25,646 nt of DNA from Lunasporangiospora selenospora (Eukaryota > Mortierellomycota > Mortierellomycetes > Mortierellales > Mortierellaceae). The stretch's first letter is position 1. Every line of letters begins with the position of its first letter. Location of the stretch: NCBI GenBank assembly GCA_015680635.1, contig JAABOA010000102.1:1-25646 (forward strand). Direction: 5' to 3'. The position numbers were made by a program, and so were the translations under genes. Positions 10,401 through 21,500 of this stretch are shown one piece after another. The notes beneath the pieces are model-generated. The model ran no database searches, was not told where the DNA came from, and worked only from the letters and a program-made list of their open reading frames with translations.

Positions 10401-11996
10401 GTATCGAATCGAACACTCCCAATATTTCTTGTGAATGGAGTTAAGCATCCTATCAATAGAAACACTAGTGCGATCTGCAGTGGACGAGTCAGGTGTCACT
10501 CGAGAACCAAGACAGTGGGTGGGTCTCGACAGCTCCCAATATGATAATGGTTCAAGATCATCGCCTGGCATCTGTGGTAATCGCCAAACCGAAAGGCGGA
10601 TCGCGTCTTTAACAGATCCTAATGCCACAATCTGTGAATGCTCCTGAACGGAATAAAACCTTTCCGCTTCCAAGCTCACTTGGCTTGACCTGCCATCCTT
10701 GAACTGCGTAGTCACCATTAATTTTTGGAAATCTCCCTGTCCTGGCTGACCCCCGAGACCATCTCTTGTCCTCATCGAATAAACCCCATTTGAGAACGAA
10801 AGGCTCATCTCCTTCTTGATCTCTGGCAACTGGTGATGTCCCGATACGCACTCGCATTTCCTCTGCGCCATGTCGTCAAGGTCGTGCGAAAAGTCTTCAA
10901 CAAGAGAGACCTCGAGGGTTGATCCGTGGCAACTGGTGATAATGGCAGACCCCGTGTTGACACTCAGGTATTTCTTTCCAGGATATGTATGGTGGATTTT
11001 GGTCATGCTCCTGTATGGCAAATGGATCTTGAACTGGCCTGAGTTTGAATTTGTAGGATTAGCTTCTCTCTTCCAAAGGTATATCCTATTCTCTGTCTCG
11101 AGGTATCCTGCCCAGTTTTCGTACGAGACGTCAATCTTCTGAATGAACATTCCCGATATTGCCGAGTAGAGGAACAGAGCATCAATTGTCGATATGGCAA
11201 TCGCACAGCCGTCCGAAGATAGAGCAAACCTCTCAATCCGATGAACTGTATCAATATTGCAGAGTCGTTTCCCTGAAACCATGCACCAGATAGAGAGTCG
11301 GAGAGGCGATTGCCAAGCTGCAATGATTCCTTGAGTCATATTCAAGAACGTCCAGCGCATTCTTTCCCAATCCACTACTGGAGAGATCTGGATGTTGTAA
11401 AGCATCTCCCATTCTTCACTGGTAGTAAATACATGGAGCTCCTTCCCATTGTAGGCCACATATCGCTCTGACTTGTCGCTCCATTCCTCTGTGGCGATGT
11501 GGGTGAACCTAGCATATCCTTTGAAAAGGTTGAGTCTAGTGCAGCGACTGTGGCGCGTTGAAGGCTGGAGTATAGTACGTTTTCGGCTCTCCTGAAGGGA
11601 TGACTGATCATTGGCTCGAGGGTTCTTAAATGTGAATAGCTTTACAGGACGCTCCAGCGCGATGTTGTTCTCATTAACGGCGATTTGAGACCCATCCCAT
11701 GATATTGAGAGACGGTAGTTACGATTCTCTTCCTCTCCATAATCCACCAAATAGTGGGCAGTTGATGTGGTGTGATGAGTTGAGAGGGTTGAGTCTGTTG
11801 ATGGCTGGGTCCCGTTTTTCAGATCTAAGTCCCATACATCAAGGTGAAGTCGTCTCCCTGATGACGAGAGCGTGGCAGTGTGGGATCCGGACGCTGATAT
11901 GGCATAATCCACGATACTTGCAGCAACTCGCGGTCCATCCTTTTGCTCGCTATCGTTATGGTATATATTAATTGCCTTTCTTGGGGCAGGCACCAT
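7451..11996 (-). CDS. Propeller-channel protein: WD40-like N-terminal region fused to a six-helix ion-channel-like domain
   Basis: Seven exons in consistent phase: 11996-9442, 9345-9058, 8972-8816, 8668-8441, 8317-8152, 8021-7911 and 7776-7451, giving 1276 aa. Residues 1 to about 500 have propeller-like strands (VWDLDL, LSISWDGSQIAV, FALSSDGCAIAI, LSVWRLP). About 500-850 is a helical pre-channel region. Hydrophobic helices: S1 862-883, S2 889-910, S3 952-975, S4 about 988-1018 (with HLVAELRVNKPMCKYITL), S5 1022-1046. A pore-like segment (NYFFGAVTSVYLMM, then GRFDP) spans 1063-1081, S6 is 1108-1131, then VVFVRADDSWRQVW. The tail at about 1230-1262 has heptads (VIRLQVEVSELKRDVTELK), suggesting a coiled coil that oligomerises subunits. 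The plan resembles TRP-type/Ion_trans channels, presumably in the plasma or vacuolar membrane. Introns 4 and 6 appear to start with GC. An in-frame TGA lies nine codons before the chosen ATG. Ion selectivity cannot be read from sequence. Confidence 0.8.
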
Positions 11997-11999
11997 AGG

Positions 12000-12800
12000 T
12001 AGAGTATAATCTGGTAGTCATACAGTTAACTGGTTATTGAATTGTAGGTATTTGTTTTGCAAATCAAAATTGGCTATGTCTCTCACGACAACCTACCGTA
12101 GTGAATTGGGCCTGGCAGAGTCTGGAAGAACTCGATGTAGCACAACTGTACCGATCGTGAGTATGAATTACCCTTTTGATTCAAACAAACTACACATAGT
12201 CCTGCATAGATCTGAGCGCACATGAGAATTCGGACAAAGCATATTTCTCCTATTTCGAGTAGTTGAAAAAAAGGTTGTTGGTGGATATGAAGAAAAAGGC
12301 GCATCTCAATTCCAACCCGATAATCAAGTAGTTAACCAGACCTTCAGCAAGAGTCGAGTCTATAGTGAAAGTCTAACAAAAAATGATCCGATTTGTCAGC
12401 CTTGCTCAGGGTAAGGGCGCTTTACAAATGAGATTAGCAATGGTAATGACATCATACCAGACCCATTATGTTGATATCCTTGATTCCCTCGGCTTCTTGG
12501 TCAAGCAAGAAACAAAACACCGTATAATAGGACCCGCTGGTACACATATTATCACTCGGTTCAATCTATTTCCCATTACAGTTGTCAATAGGGGAACAAG
12601 TAACATCTTGGTAGGACTGTCAAGAATGCTGCCAGACTTACAGTAAATGTATCCACTCCTGATATCTTCAAGGGTTTCATGTAGTCCCTATCATGGAGAG
12701 TGTGAGTATGTGGTGTCGTGATACCCTGAGGGTAGGTCTCTGGATTTCATATCCCTTCCGCTCACAGCCTAACCCAAAGAGAACGTTTATCCTGCCAGAA
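12000..12800. other. Upstream region of the channel gene, no clear gene
   Basis: This stretch lies 5' of the channel gene. Short open frames exist on both strands but none looks coding. The minus strand has an exon-like 45 bp piece near 12690-12645, between an ATAG acceptor and a GTAAGTC donor, but it cannot be linked in phase to others. Confidence 0.3.
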
Positions 12801-12807
12801 ATCTTAC

Positions 12808-13074
12808 TTGCATGTCTTTTTGACGAATGCTTCCTTGGTTAAAAATAGTCTTGTAGCTATTATCCAACAGATCAAGCTAGTTGTTTAATGTGGTAAAAGC
12901 TTCCATGCAACGTCGTCGCTCATTAGCCCAGTCGCAACTTACGGTGAGTTTCGAGTTCCTCTTTCATTGCGATTTCATACTCTTCCATCGTTAAGAAGGT
13001 AAGTCCTGCGGGCACCTTGTCGATGCCTTGGTTACAGTCATCATTCTCAATTTCCCTGTCTTTGTAGCTGGTTC
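12808..13074 (-). pseudogene. Two exon-like pieces of an unrecognised gene
   Basis: Piece 1 (13074-12943) lies between AATAG and GTAAGT and reads, in 43 codons, DREIENDDCNQGIDKVPAG and then LTFLTMEEYEIAMKEELE. Piece 2 (12876-12808) lies between ACTAG and GTAAGA and reads LDLLDNSYKTIFNQGSIRQ. Both have protein-like composition and good splice sites. Piece 1 ends in phase 1 and piece 2 begins in phase 0, so joining them meets a stop at once. This suggests a decayed gene or a wrong junction. No family recognised. Confidence 0.25.
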
Positions 13075-13527
13075 CTATTCCCAAAAGGGTATCAAAGCAG
13101 GTGATGGAATGCTACTGCTGATAAGAGGGCTGTGATAGCGTTGCTCCATTGAGATAGGAGATCTCAGAGTCGTTTTTTCTTTCACTATTTTGGATGATAC
13201 AAATACTACTCATATGCCGCGACTCGTTGGAGCCATGACCTGAGGCCGGACTCCACACTGAGTTCATTGTGACAAGTGTCACTTCTAGTCTGGTTGGCGT
13301 TGTTGAAACTTTATAGGGCGAAGCCGTAACAAAAGGGGAATGAGACTCCGTCAAATTTAGTGAATGTGAATTTCATGTAAAATGGCGGGAGTGAATGGAA
13401 ATGCGATGAAAGAAGGACAACCTGTTGGCATCAGTCACTCATCCCCGACTTGTCATTCATCGCTCTTCATCCTTTGGTTTGGCCTTGAATGTGTGTAACC
13501 TCTAATTTGCCACCATCGCATGGGTAC

Positions 13528-13534
13528 TATATAG
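13528..13534 (+). promoter_or_regulatory. TATA-box-like element
   Basis: TATATAG lies 53 bp upstream of an ATG at 13581 that has a favourable A-rich context (CCAAACAAATG). It would fit a short 5' leader for the fragmentary plus-strand gene that follows. Confidence 0.35.
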
Positions 13535-13580
13535 AGATACCAAAAAAGCACCATTGGGCCACCAATACCAATCCAAACAA

Positions 13581-14162
13581 ATGAGCTTCTTCCTCGTGTG
13601 ATACACTCAATTGGTCAAGTTGGTGGAAGAGAAGGAAGCAGAGTCAACCTGTTTCCTTGGTAAATTGTAAATTGTCAGGATATCCTTAGCCAACGAGATG
13701 CATCTCCATTTCATCATTTCAGAACCATGTTTTCCATCTGCGCCATGTGCAGATGTGTGGCATAGTGAGGGGCAGAAAGACCATTCAGGGTCCAAGAGCT
13801 GCAAGTTACTTTGCCTCAGATTGAGGACTAGAATTTTAGAGCTCTATGTATATTTCCTCGATTATTTGCTGACACACGAATAGATGAAATCTGGTCTGCA
13901 TCAGTTGGTGAAATATTACAGAAATGGCAGAATGCAGTGTATTCGATAATGATAATGAGTTGTAGTGTCTTTTCTTTGGGTTCTCTAGTCAAAAGCCTCC
14001 ATAGCCCGATGGTATGATATTGACCTTGCCTTCTATGAGTATACCCTGGACACTAAAGAGGGGTATGTCCAGCTGTCAGTGGTGAAAGACACTCCTTTGG
14101 GCTTGGTCATCGAAACAAACCGTCCAAGGACATACATACTCCTATTAGAAGCTCATGATTAA
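13581..14162 (+). pseudogene. Possible broken plus-strand gene of unknown function
   Basis: After a TATA-like element, the ATG at 13581 opens MSFFLV and then meets TGA at 13599-13601. The same frame continues for 18 further codons (YTQLVKLVEEKEAESTCFL) to a donor-like GTAAAT. The middle region is ambiguous. An apparent last exon, 13989-14162, follows a TTCTCTAG acceptor and is open for 57 codons to TAA (YDIDLAFYEYTLDTKEGYVQ and LGLVIETNRPRTY). Composition looks protein-like, but no family was recognised. It could be a real gene whose first intron begins at the GTGTGA near 13596, in which case the TGA is intronic. Confidence 0.3.
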
Positions 14163-14359
14163 TACTTGGGTAGTACTATTACAATTTGTAGTGGGTAAGG
14201 GGGGGGGGATCTCTTCCTACTCGTCTGGAGAAGAGAGAGTCAAAGGTAATAGGGACATGCTGCTGTCCAGCATGGCAGCACGTTCACTTCTATGTTCTTG
14301 TTTTTGTTGTCTCGAGACCACCTCTTTGTCCTTGGTTCGCCTTAAGCTCCTGTCTTCCA

Positions 14360-16191
14360 TCAGATTTCGCCCTCCATCTCCGAGGTAGCGGGCTCGTCTG
14401 GGCTCTCCATGATCTGCTTGAACGTCTCGAAGTGGTGTCGAGGGTTCTGTTTAGCCTCGACCGAAATCTCGTCCACCTCCTTGAGATTAGTTGTGGGTGT
14501 GATGGCAAATACAATCGCGGCAAATGTGCGGCCTTTTTTGATGCCTCCCATATAGTTGGTCTTGATCACCTCCTTGAACAGCTTGGCCATTGAATCGGCA
14601 GGGTTATGGAGACGTCCACACCCGAATGCTGACAACACAATTGCATCATGACCTGAGGGGGATGGATGAGAAAAGAGAACGTCAGCCAACAGAAACAATG
14701 AAGCGAGTTAGCCAGCAGCAGAATTTTCTCTAGCCTCAGACACAAAACATTTGTGCTCTCAATCCATCATTACCATTCTCCAGTGCAATCCTGAACATGT
14801 TTTGGATCTTTTTCTTGGTGATAATAGCTGCTCGCTCACCCAGGATCATCTTATTGGCCTCGTTGGGGATCAGTGGTGGATTGCGCAAGGGTGCCATGGC
14901 CTGAAGTATCAAGGAAGATAAAAGAGTGTATACAAGACATTAGTCTGCTGTTTAAGGTTTGTAAGTACACAGAGAGTCGATGAACAGTGCTTACCAAAAA
15001 GCTCATCCAGTCAGGGCGATCCATGAGCTCATTGTTGTTTTGATTCGATTTGCGGAGGACGAGCATATTGGGGCAGTAGACACCGCCCTGACTAGGCAGT
15101 GGGTAGAACTCGGAACGACGGGGCTCCATGTCAAGGCACTGAAAGAGATTTGTCCGGCGAAAGAGTCCTGCCTCTTGCGACAAGCCGTCGAGTCTGTAGT
15201 CTGATATGTCGTACAAGGATAGCGTAAATTCCACTGGTTAGTTTTTACAGCCCGCCCCACGGCATCTAAATTGTATGGATTACGGTAATATAGTGCATTG
15301 TGGTTCTTTTAATAAAACCTTACCTCCGCCTGGGATCTCCCGGCTGGCCATGTCGAGCACCAGGGGCTTGAATCCTAGCCTCTTTAGCCTCAGAGCCTCA
15401 TCCAGACTGTCTGCCTCGACGACCTGGATTACGGGATCCTGCTGAGAATCCATGATCTGGCGTCGGATCCTAGAGTTGCCCTGGTACAGTCTTGCTCGTC
15501 GTACGCCCGAAAAGAGCTTTGCGCTATCAAGCCGGACGGTCTTGCCAGACGGTGTTACATATTGGAGCAACTCGAATGCTTGTACCGTCTCTGCGATCCG
15601 GGGGCTCAACGGCACAAGTGCTGCAGCTGCTGCGGGGGAAAGTGAAGACGAAGCCGCCTGACCGAAAGAGAGGAACCCAAAGATCGAGACTCCCAAGAGA
15701 CGAGAAAATACCCACAGAACAAAAAAGCCGATAGCAAGGCTCGAAACGATCCGGCGCCAATTCCGCTCGAGCAGCATACTGCCATTGTCGATGAACTGGC
15801 TGCCGGTGTTGCTATTGTTGGCGAGGTCATGGCCGCCGATGCTGTAGTACTTGTAGCCGTAATAGTAACGGCGAGTAGTTTTCCGGTGGAAACGCTTGAT
15901 CTTATGAAAGAGTTGCTGACCATACTGGACGATCTTCCCGAAGCGGGACTGAGGTCGCTGGTGCTGTGGGAGGAAAAGTGAAGAGGAGGAGGAGGAGGAA
16001 GAGGAGAAGGAGGAGGAAGAGGTAGAGAAGGTGAAGACGCCACCAGGAAGGGTCATGGAGTTTGGGCGGATGGTGATTGGCTTCTTGACATGATACTGTT
16101 GCTGCTGTTGTTGGATGAGGAGCTTTTGCTGAACAGACAGAGGCCGAGGCGGGAGCGAGTCTCGTTTCTTATTTGCTCCTGGGGGCATCAT
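14360..16191 (-). CDS. Membrane-anchored microbial-type PARG-like (TIGR02452) protein with altered catalytic motif
   Basis: Four exons, 16191-15324, 15200-14995, 14900-14774 and 14652-14360, in consistent phase, give 497 aa. Residues 1-145 are low complexity (polyQ 27-32, polyS 58-71, basic 97-110). A membrane helix lies at 148-172, so the protein is probably a single-pass anchor. From about 196 it matches the TIGR02452 family, whose active members remove ADP-ribose from proteins: VLDMASREIPGGG (278-290), SQEAGLFRRTNL (298-309), YPLPSQGGVYCPNM, and near the C-terminus VLSAFGCGRLHNP, the macro-domain phosphate loop. The family signature is GGG-x(6-8)-QEE. Here it is GGG-x8-QEA, so the catalytic second Glu is Ala301. 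Family membership is clear; hydrolase activity is doubtful. An alternative acceptor after 15234 would add 11 residues in frame but stretch the signature spacing to 19. The gene is divergent from the esterase at 16855. Confidence 0.88.
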
Positions 16192-16854
16192 GCGATGGGC
16201 GGAGCGGATGAGGGTGGAGGATGGTGCAGCGAGTAGAAGAGATGCGACAAGGAGGAGTAAACGGGGGCAAGGCAGGGGATGGATGGATGGATGGATGGAT
16301 GGATGGATGGAGAGATCGGCTGCAACGGGCGCGGGGATGCGGGGACTGGAGAGGAAAGGGAGACGGAGACTGCAGGAGAAGACGAAAGGCGCACGAGAGC
16401 AGCCTGGACGAAAGGAAGATAATATAAAGATGATGAGGCGGATGAAATAGCAGATGGATTAGCAGATGAAAAGGAAAAGAAAATAAAAGCAGATGAATGG
16501 TGAATGGACAACAAACAGAGTCTGGGAGACAATGGGCGGTGGGTGCGGAGAGAGAATGAGAGCCGAATCCTCGTCAACCCCCGGTATCGGCCTGGATTTG
16601 TCTCTCGACTTTTGTTCTCTCTGTTGCTCTCGGTCTCTCATTTCCTCTCTGTCTCTCACACACACTTTCTCCCAGCCATCATCGCTCCCGCCACACAGAC
16701 CCGCACGCTCTTTTTTTCTTTTTCTTTTTTTTCTCACCCTTCTCCTCTCCACTCACACACTCACAGGAACAACGATCGCACGAACGAAACTAAAAAGGTC
16801 AGGACGCGCTGCAAAGAGCCCATCCATCACATCATCGTACCAACACGCTCATCC
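16192..16854. promoter_or_regulatory. Shared divergent intergenic region (PARG-like / esterase)
   Basis: These 663 bp separate the two start codons and should hold both promoters and leaders. The PARG-proximal part is purine-rich on the plus strand. The esterase-proximal part (about 16600-16765) is strongly CT-rich, with CTCTCTGTCTCTC runs and poly-T, typical of fungal leaders and core promoters. An in-frame ATG at 16504 would extend the esterase by 117 residues through this low-complexity sequence. The ATG at 16855 was preferred for that reason. Confidence 0.5.
16277..16308 (+). repeat. (GGAT)8 microsatellite
   Basis: Eight perfect GGAT units in tandem lie 86 bp upstream of the PARG-like start codon. 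Length is likely to vary between strains. Confidence 0.95.
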
Positions 16855-18435
16855 ATGTCCACCCATTCACCCAAAGTCTCTCCCGCCGACTCTTCCCTGC
16901 GTCGTCGCGTCGCCAAGGACCAGAGCCTCGACCCAGAAGACGATCCTTCTGGCTCTTCTACTGCCTCGGCCTCGTCTCCACCTGTCGCCGACTCGACCAC
17001 AACAGTTACTGCCCCGGCATCTACGACAGCCATTCGCACCAGCCCTACAGAGGCCACCGACGGCCGGATCCTCTACAATGGACAGACTTACCATGGCACT
17101 GGTCGACTCCCCCGTGACGCTCCCTTCACTCCGTCATACGTCAATGCTTGCACGTTCAATGCCGTAGTTGCCTTTATATCACTCGTTGTCACGGTCACCT
17201 TCTTTTATTTCAAGGTCATTGCCGGACTCCTGGAATCGCCTCAAATTGGCTACGGGTACTATCCCTATTCGGAAGGTGGTCATGCAACGCCACCTCCGGG
17301 AATGGCAGACCAGGATTATTGGAGATGGGTCCACGAAAGCGGTGTCGCCGTCGAGCCCCGGGCAATGCTGTCCCCGATATGTTTACTGCCATCCGAACAG
17401 CAACAGCAGCAGCAGCACCGTTTTGTAAAGCAGGAAGCAGATGATGGTGATCGGGATTGTCGGTTGTTCAGCAAGATTGTTGTCCTAGCAGACTCGATCT
17501 CCAAGTACGGGTATTCACACGCGACCCATGGCTGGGTTGGGTCACTCGCGGATGAATACGCAGGAAAGGCAGACGTTGTCTTGCGTGGCTTCCCAGGTAA
17601 CAAAACTGGGAAAATTCTTGTCTTATCTGCAGCTGATTCCTGTCGATGCGCCTCAATCAACCCTAAACGAGTTTGAATTTTGTCCGCAATCCTCACGAAT
17701 TCCCCTGCCCATTCAACTTCTAAACTAGGATACAACACTCACTGGGTCCGAACCCTCTTTCCAGAGATTATCGAACAGGATTCCTCACTATCGTCACCTT
17801 CACAATCGCCGTCTTTGTCTTCAACCCCCGCAGATTCCTACAAAACACCCTATTACACCCCTATCAAGTTGGTCATTATCGCACTCGGCACTGACGACGC
17901 CTCTCTGCCCCATAAACGTCAACACATTCCTGTTAGCTCTTATGCAGAGAACATTCGAGCTATTGTCCAATCTATCCGCTACCCAGATGATCCGTACAAC
18001 TATGCCCCCGACACTCAGGTTATACTAGTCACACCAGCGCCCATTTACGATGCCATGTGGTCGGCATCACTTGAGGCAGTTGGCGAGACAAAACCAGATC
18101 GGGTCAACGAGGTTACGCGAGAGTATGCCCAGGCATGTGTAGCTGTTGCAGAAGAGTTGGGTCTCCCTGTCGTCAACCTCTGGCAAGAGATTCAATGCCA
18201 ACTCGATCACTCCTGTCCTATTCAAGAATCAGTAAGGCCTGAGGATTTCTTGATGGATGGGCTTCATCTTCGACGTCTTGGAAACGATGTTCTTTACAAG
18301 GGTATTTTGAATGCAATTGCACTCTCGTACCCAACCCTGCACCCCACATGCTGGCCAAGCGTCTTTCCCGGTTATTTGGCAGGAACAAGTCCTGAGCAAT
18401 CCTTGTTGAAAAGACAGTGCCGTAGATTCCATTAG
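16855..18435 (+). CDS. Membrane-anchored SGNH/GDSL hydrolase, IAH1-like, with altered active-site blocks
   Basis: Exons 16855-17596 and 17729-18435 (132 bp GT-AG intron, phase 1) give 482 aa. The junction restores GFPGYNTHW, the family's block II. Residues 1-97 are Ser/Thr/Pro-rich; one membrane helix lies at about 101-125; a polyQ run is at 182-187. The hydrolase domain covers about 204-450: ADSISKYG (212-219, nucleophile Ser214), GFPGYNTHW (245-253), IIALGTDDA (297-305) and DGLHL (424-428, Asp424/His427 dyad). IAH1-type enzymes cleave short acetate esters, and the fold and blocks II and V fit. Two deviations: the Gly of GDS is Ala212, and the block III oxyanion Asn (GAND) is Asp303. A low-complexity insertion (about 264-288) separates blocks II and III. 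Activity is therefore uncertain. The gene is divergent from the PARG-like gene and ends 127 bp from the convergent THADA-type gene. Confidence 0.87.
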
Positions 18436-18562
18436 TTTGTGTGTATACACAGAGCACAAACAAAAAAAGGTTCAAGAATTTCTTTAATTGGATTATCGTC
18501 TATAAAAAATAGCTACTGCATGACCAAGTCTCATTGCCCAATTTTTTTTTGTTTCTACATTA

Positions 18563-21500
18563 TTATTCGATCAAGAAAAATCTCTTCAAACAACCATCGT
18601 CCTTGCTCTTCCGTTGTCCTGCTTCAACCACCACAGGGTGGACGTTTGTCGTGTCCCGAACGATGGACAAAGCCTCCTCCACTTCCTTGTCCCCAGAGTT
18701 CTGCGCCCCATTTCCATCCACGATATGACTGCCACAGGCAAGTTTCCAAAGTACCTCAAACACGGGCTTCTGGCTACTAATTCCCCAAGGGGAAAGCCTG
18801 CTAATACCACCACTAGACTCTGGCTCTTGAGCAGTCTTATTAATTTCTCGGATTTCTTCGACACACGTTCCTTGGAGCGATCTCAGTCCCTGGATGATAG
18901 ACGTCGGGACCGATGGGCCTGAAAGGATGAGCTCAAGGGATCGCTGCACCAGCTGCATTGATACCAATGGCTCTCGGAACAAGTTGGGGGACTCCTTGTC
19001 AAAGAGAACCTTGTTTGGCTGAAGTGACTCTTGAACTATGGATGCTACAAGGCATGGAAACAAAGTGAAACCTCATTAATACAGTGCAACCCGATCTCTT
19101 TGTGTCTCACTATGAACACCAGCTACATTCAGGCACAAAGAAAAAAAAGAATAAAGCTTGACATACCTGGTTTACCCGTGCCCATCAATTGAGATACCAG
19201 AGCATTCACCAACATTTGACATTGGGTCTCCTTACCAGCGCCAGCGAACAAATTCAGCTGGTGGTCGTATACCAATGTCAATGCCTTCTCAGCCGAGATG
19301 GCAGATGGCAGCTGGAGACCACGAGAGACTACCAAAGCTCCAGCCTCCCGAACCTCCTGCTCATCATCCTGCAATTGCCAGGTCAATGCCTCAAAAAGCT
19401 CAAGGTAGGCACGAGTGACAGGCTCTGAAGGTGATTGATGTTGCACTGGATCCAAAAGTCGATCTGAAAAGGATGACATGGATTCCATGGCGGCCTCACG
19501 AAGTTGCAGCGTCTAGAATACAGATTGCATAGTGCGGAGCACGTTTAAGCTTGGGTGAGTTTCACAAACAGCCAGTAGAAAAGTAAACAGTTTCGAATGA
19601 ATTCCAAGCAGTACCTGATCCTCGTGGGCATGCTTATGGATTGACTTGGCCCAACGACTCAAGCAATCGATTCGTAGCGCTTCGGGGATACTAGAGTCAT
19701 TCCAGATCTAAAGAACAAAATTGAAACGGGAGAGATAATGAGTACAAAATTAAAGACTTCCCCTAAAGCACTATTTTTTCTTTTGAGAAAATAATAGTTG
19801 TCCTGGATTATTACCTGTGCAAAGACATTTCCAATGGCCGGAAGAATCGCCTCAACAACTGCAACGCTACCAGTCTCTCTGTCGTCCATGCGCCTGAAGA
19901 GTCGGTTCCAGAATTCAACGATATCGAGTCCAGCTCCATCGCCTGTCAATAGAGCGATCGCGAAGGGTCGCCCTTTTTCTCCAAGAGCCGTCATCATCGC
20001 AACCTCGACTCTCAGACACTCCAAGTTCTTTTCGTTATTGAACAAGAGCTGGATTACCACCCGATGAATAGCCTCAGCATCTAGTTGAGCCCGGAATCCA
20101 TCTTGGGAGCTCTCCCACAACGATTGAAGTGTCTCTAATGTCTCTAATCGGACCTCATAATCCGGGTCGTTCAGCAGGGATACCATCATATCCATTGCTT
20201 GCTCCTTGGAGAGTACAGTATTCACTCCTGAGACAATCGCCAGAATTACATTCCTAGCCATGAGGCGACGAACAAGATGTCCTCCCACTTGATTTCGATA
20301 CATTCCCTTATCTTCCAAGAGTCCCACCAGGCTGTAGTCAAACATAAAGTTTCGGATTCCCTTAAAGAACACATCGCTCAGACGCTTCATCTCTTCTCGC
20401 TCAGTCTCTGTAGACTTACTCAAAGTCGTATCCACATCCATGTCTGATTCCGTAGTGATAACAGTCTTGGTGCTTGAGGGATGGACCGAATCCTCGCGGT
20501 CACTACCCATCCAGTCCTGTCCAAACACAAACTCGGCAAAGATCGAAAGGACCATCCATCGATTCATCTGGCATCCGTATTGAAGTACTCGTTCAGTCAC
20601 AGGACCGATAGCGTCTGCAAACCGGCTCACAAATGATCGGCGAACCGCTCGATCTGCCACACCGCCTGATCCACCGCCTTCGCTTTGCAAGTGTCCACGA
20701 AGCAGGAACTGGACCTGAACCAACAGGCCATGGATCTCGTTCTGGCTGATTCTTGGTTTTAAGCACCCCCGCAAGATGTCTGTGACGACATTGATCAAAT
20801 TTCTTGAAGCAACGAGCGGAATTAGGGCTCTGGCAGCCATCTCACGTGTCTTCCAGATCGCACTGGCGGCACATCTTCGGACCAACACGACAAAGGGCTC
20901 CATAAGACCACCGTTCTCCTCAGTTGCATCAGCGGGATCGGCCTCAAGGCTTGGTTGAAGTCTGGACAAAAGCGTCAAGACAGGATAGAGGCCTGGATGC
21001 ACACGATCCGTCGAGGACTCGGCGCCAAGGAGTTGCTGGACTGCCACCTCCAGTTGGGTCTGGAGGAACCCACAGAGACCCTCGAGACGTGCAAAGAGCT
21101 CACGACTAGTAATTCCATTGATAGCTTGGTGCTCGTCTCGGACGCGCTTGGCACCAAAAACACGATGCAACAGTGTCGAGAACAACATCACACCACAGTT
21201 CCTGACAGCCCACGAAGGGGAAGAGAATGCTCGGATCGAAAGCTCCAAACCCTGGCCAACATATGGCAACACAGATGTGCTGAGCTTGGCATCCATAAAG
21301 AGTCGTCGAAGAACGTTCATGGCATGGATCTGGGGCAAGTCTACTTGATGGTTTGCATCGGCACTCACGGGCTTTTCGGCAATCGCCATCACACGGCGCA
21401 TTACCATTGGCAAAAGCGTTCGTCGTGTGTCAGAAAGTTCAGCATTGACGATGGCGAGGATACAAAGAGGAAGACCTGCAGAGCGTCGTGTCACGGAGAT

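Noticed and set aside
16188-16577. Minus-strand frame rich in Ser, Pro and His repeats
   Set aside because: It is the translation of the GGAT microsatellite and purine-rich leader sequence upstream of the PARG-like gene.
16504-16854. A 117-residue N-terminal extension of the esterase
   Set aside because: The extra sequence is a translation of CT-rich and AC-repeat leader DNA; the ATG at 16855 opens normal protein sequence.
17680-18435. A separate 251-codon esterase gene
   Set aside because: Its start lies in the intron; the 132 bp intron 17597-17728 joins it in phase to the upstream exon and restores GFPGYNTHW.
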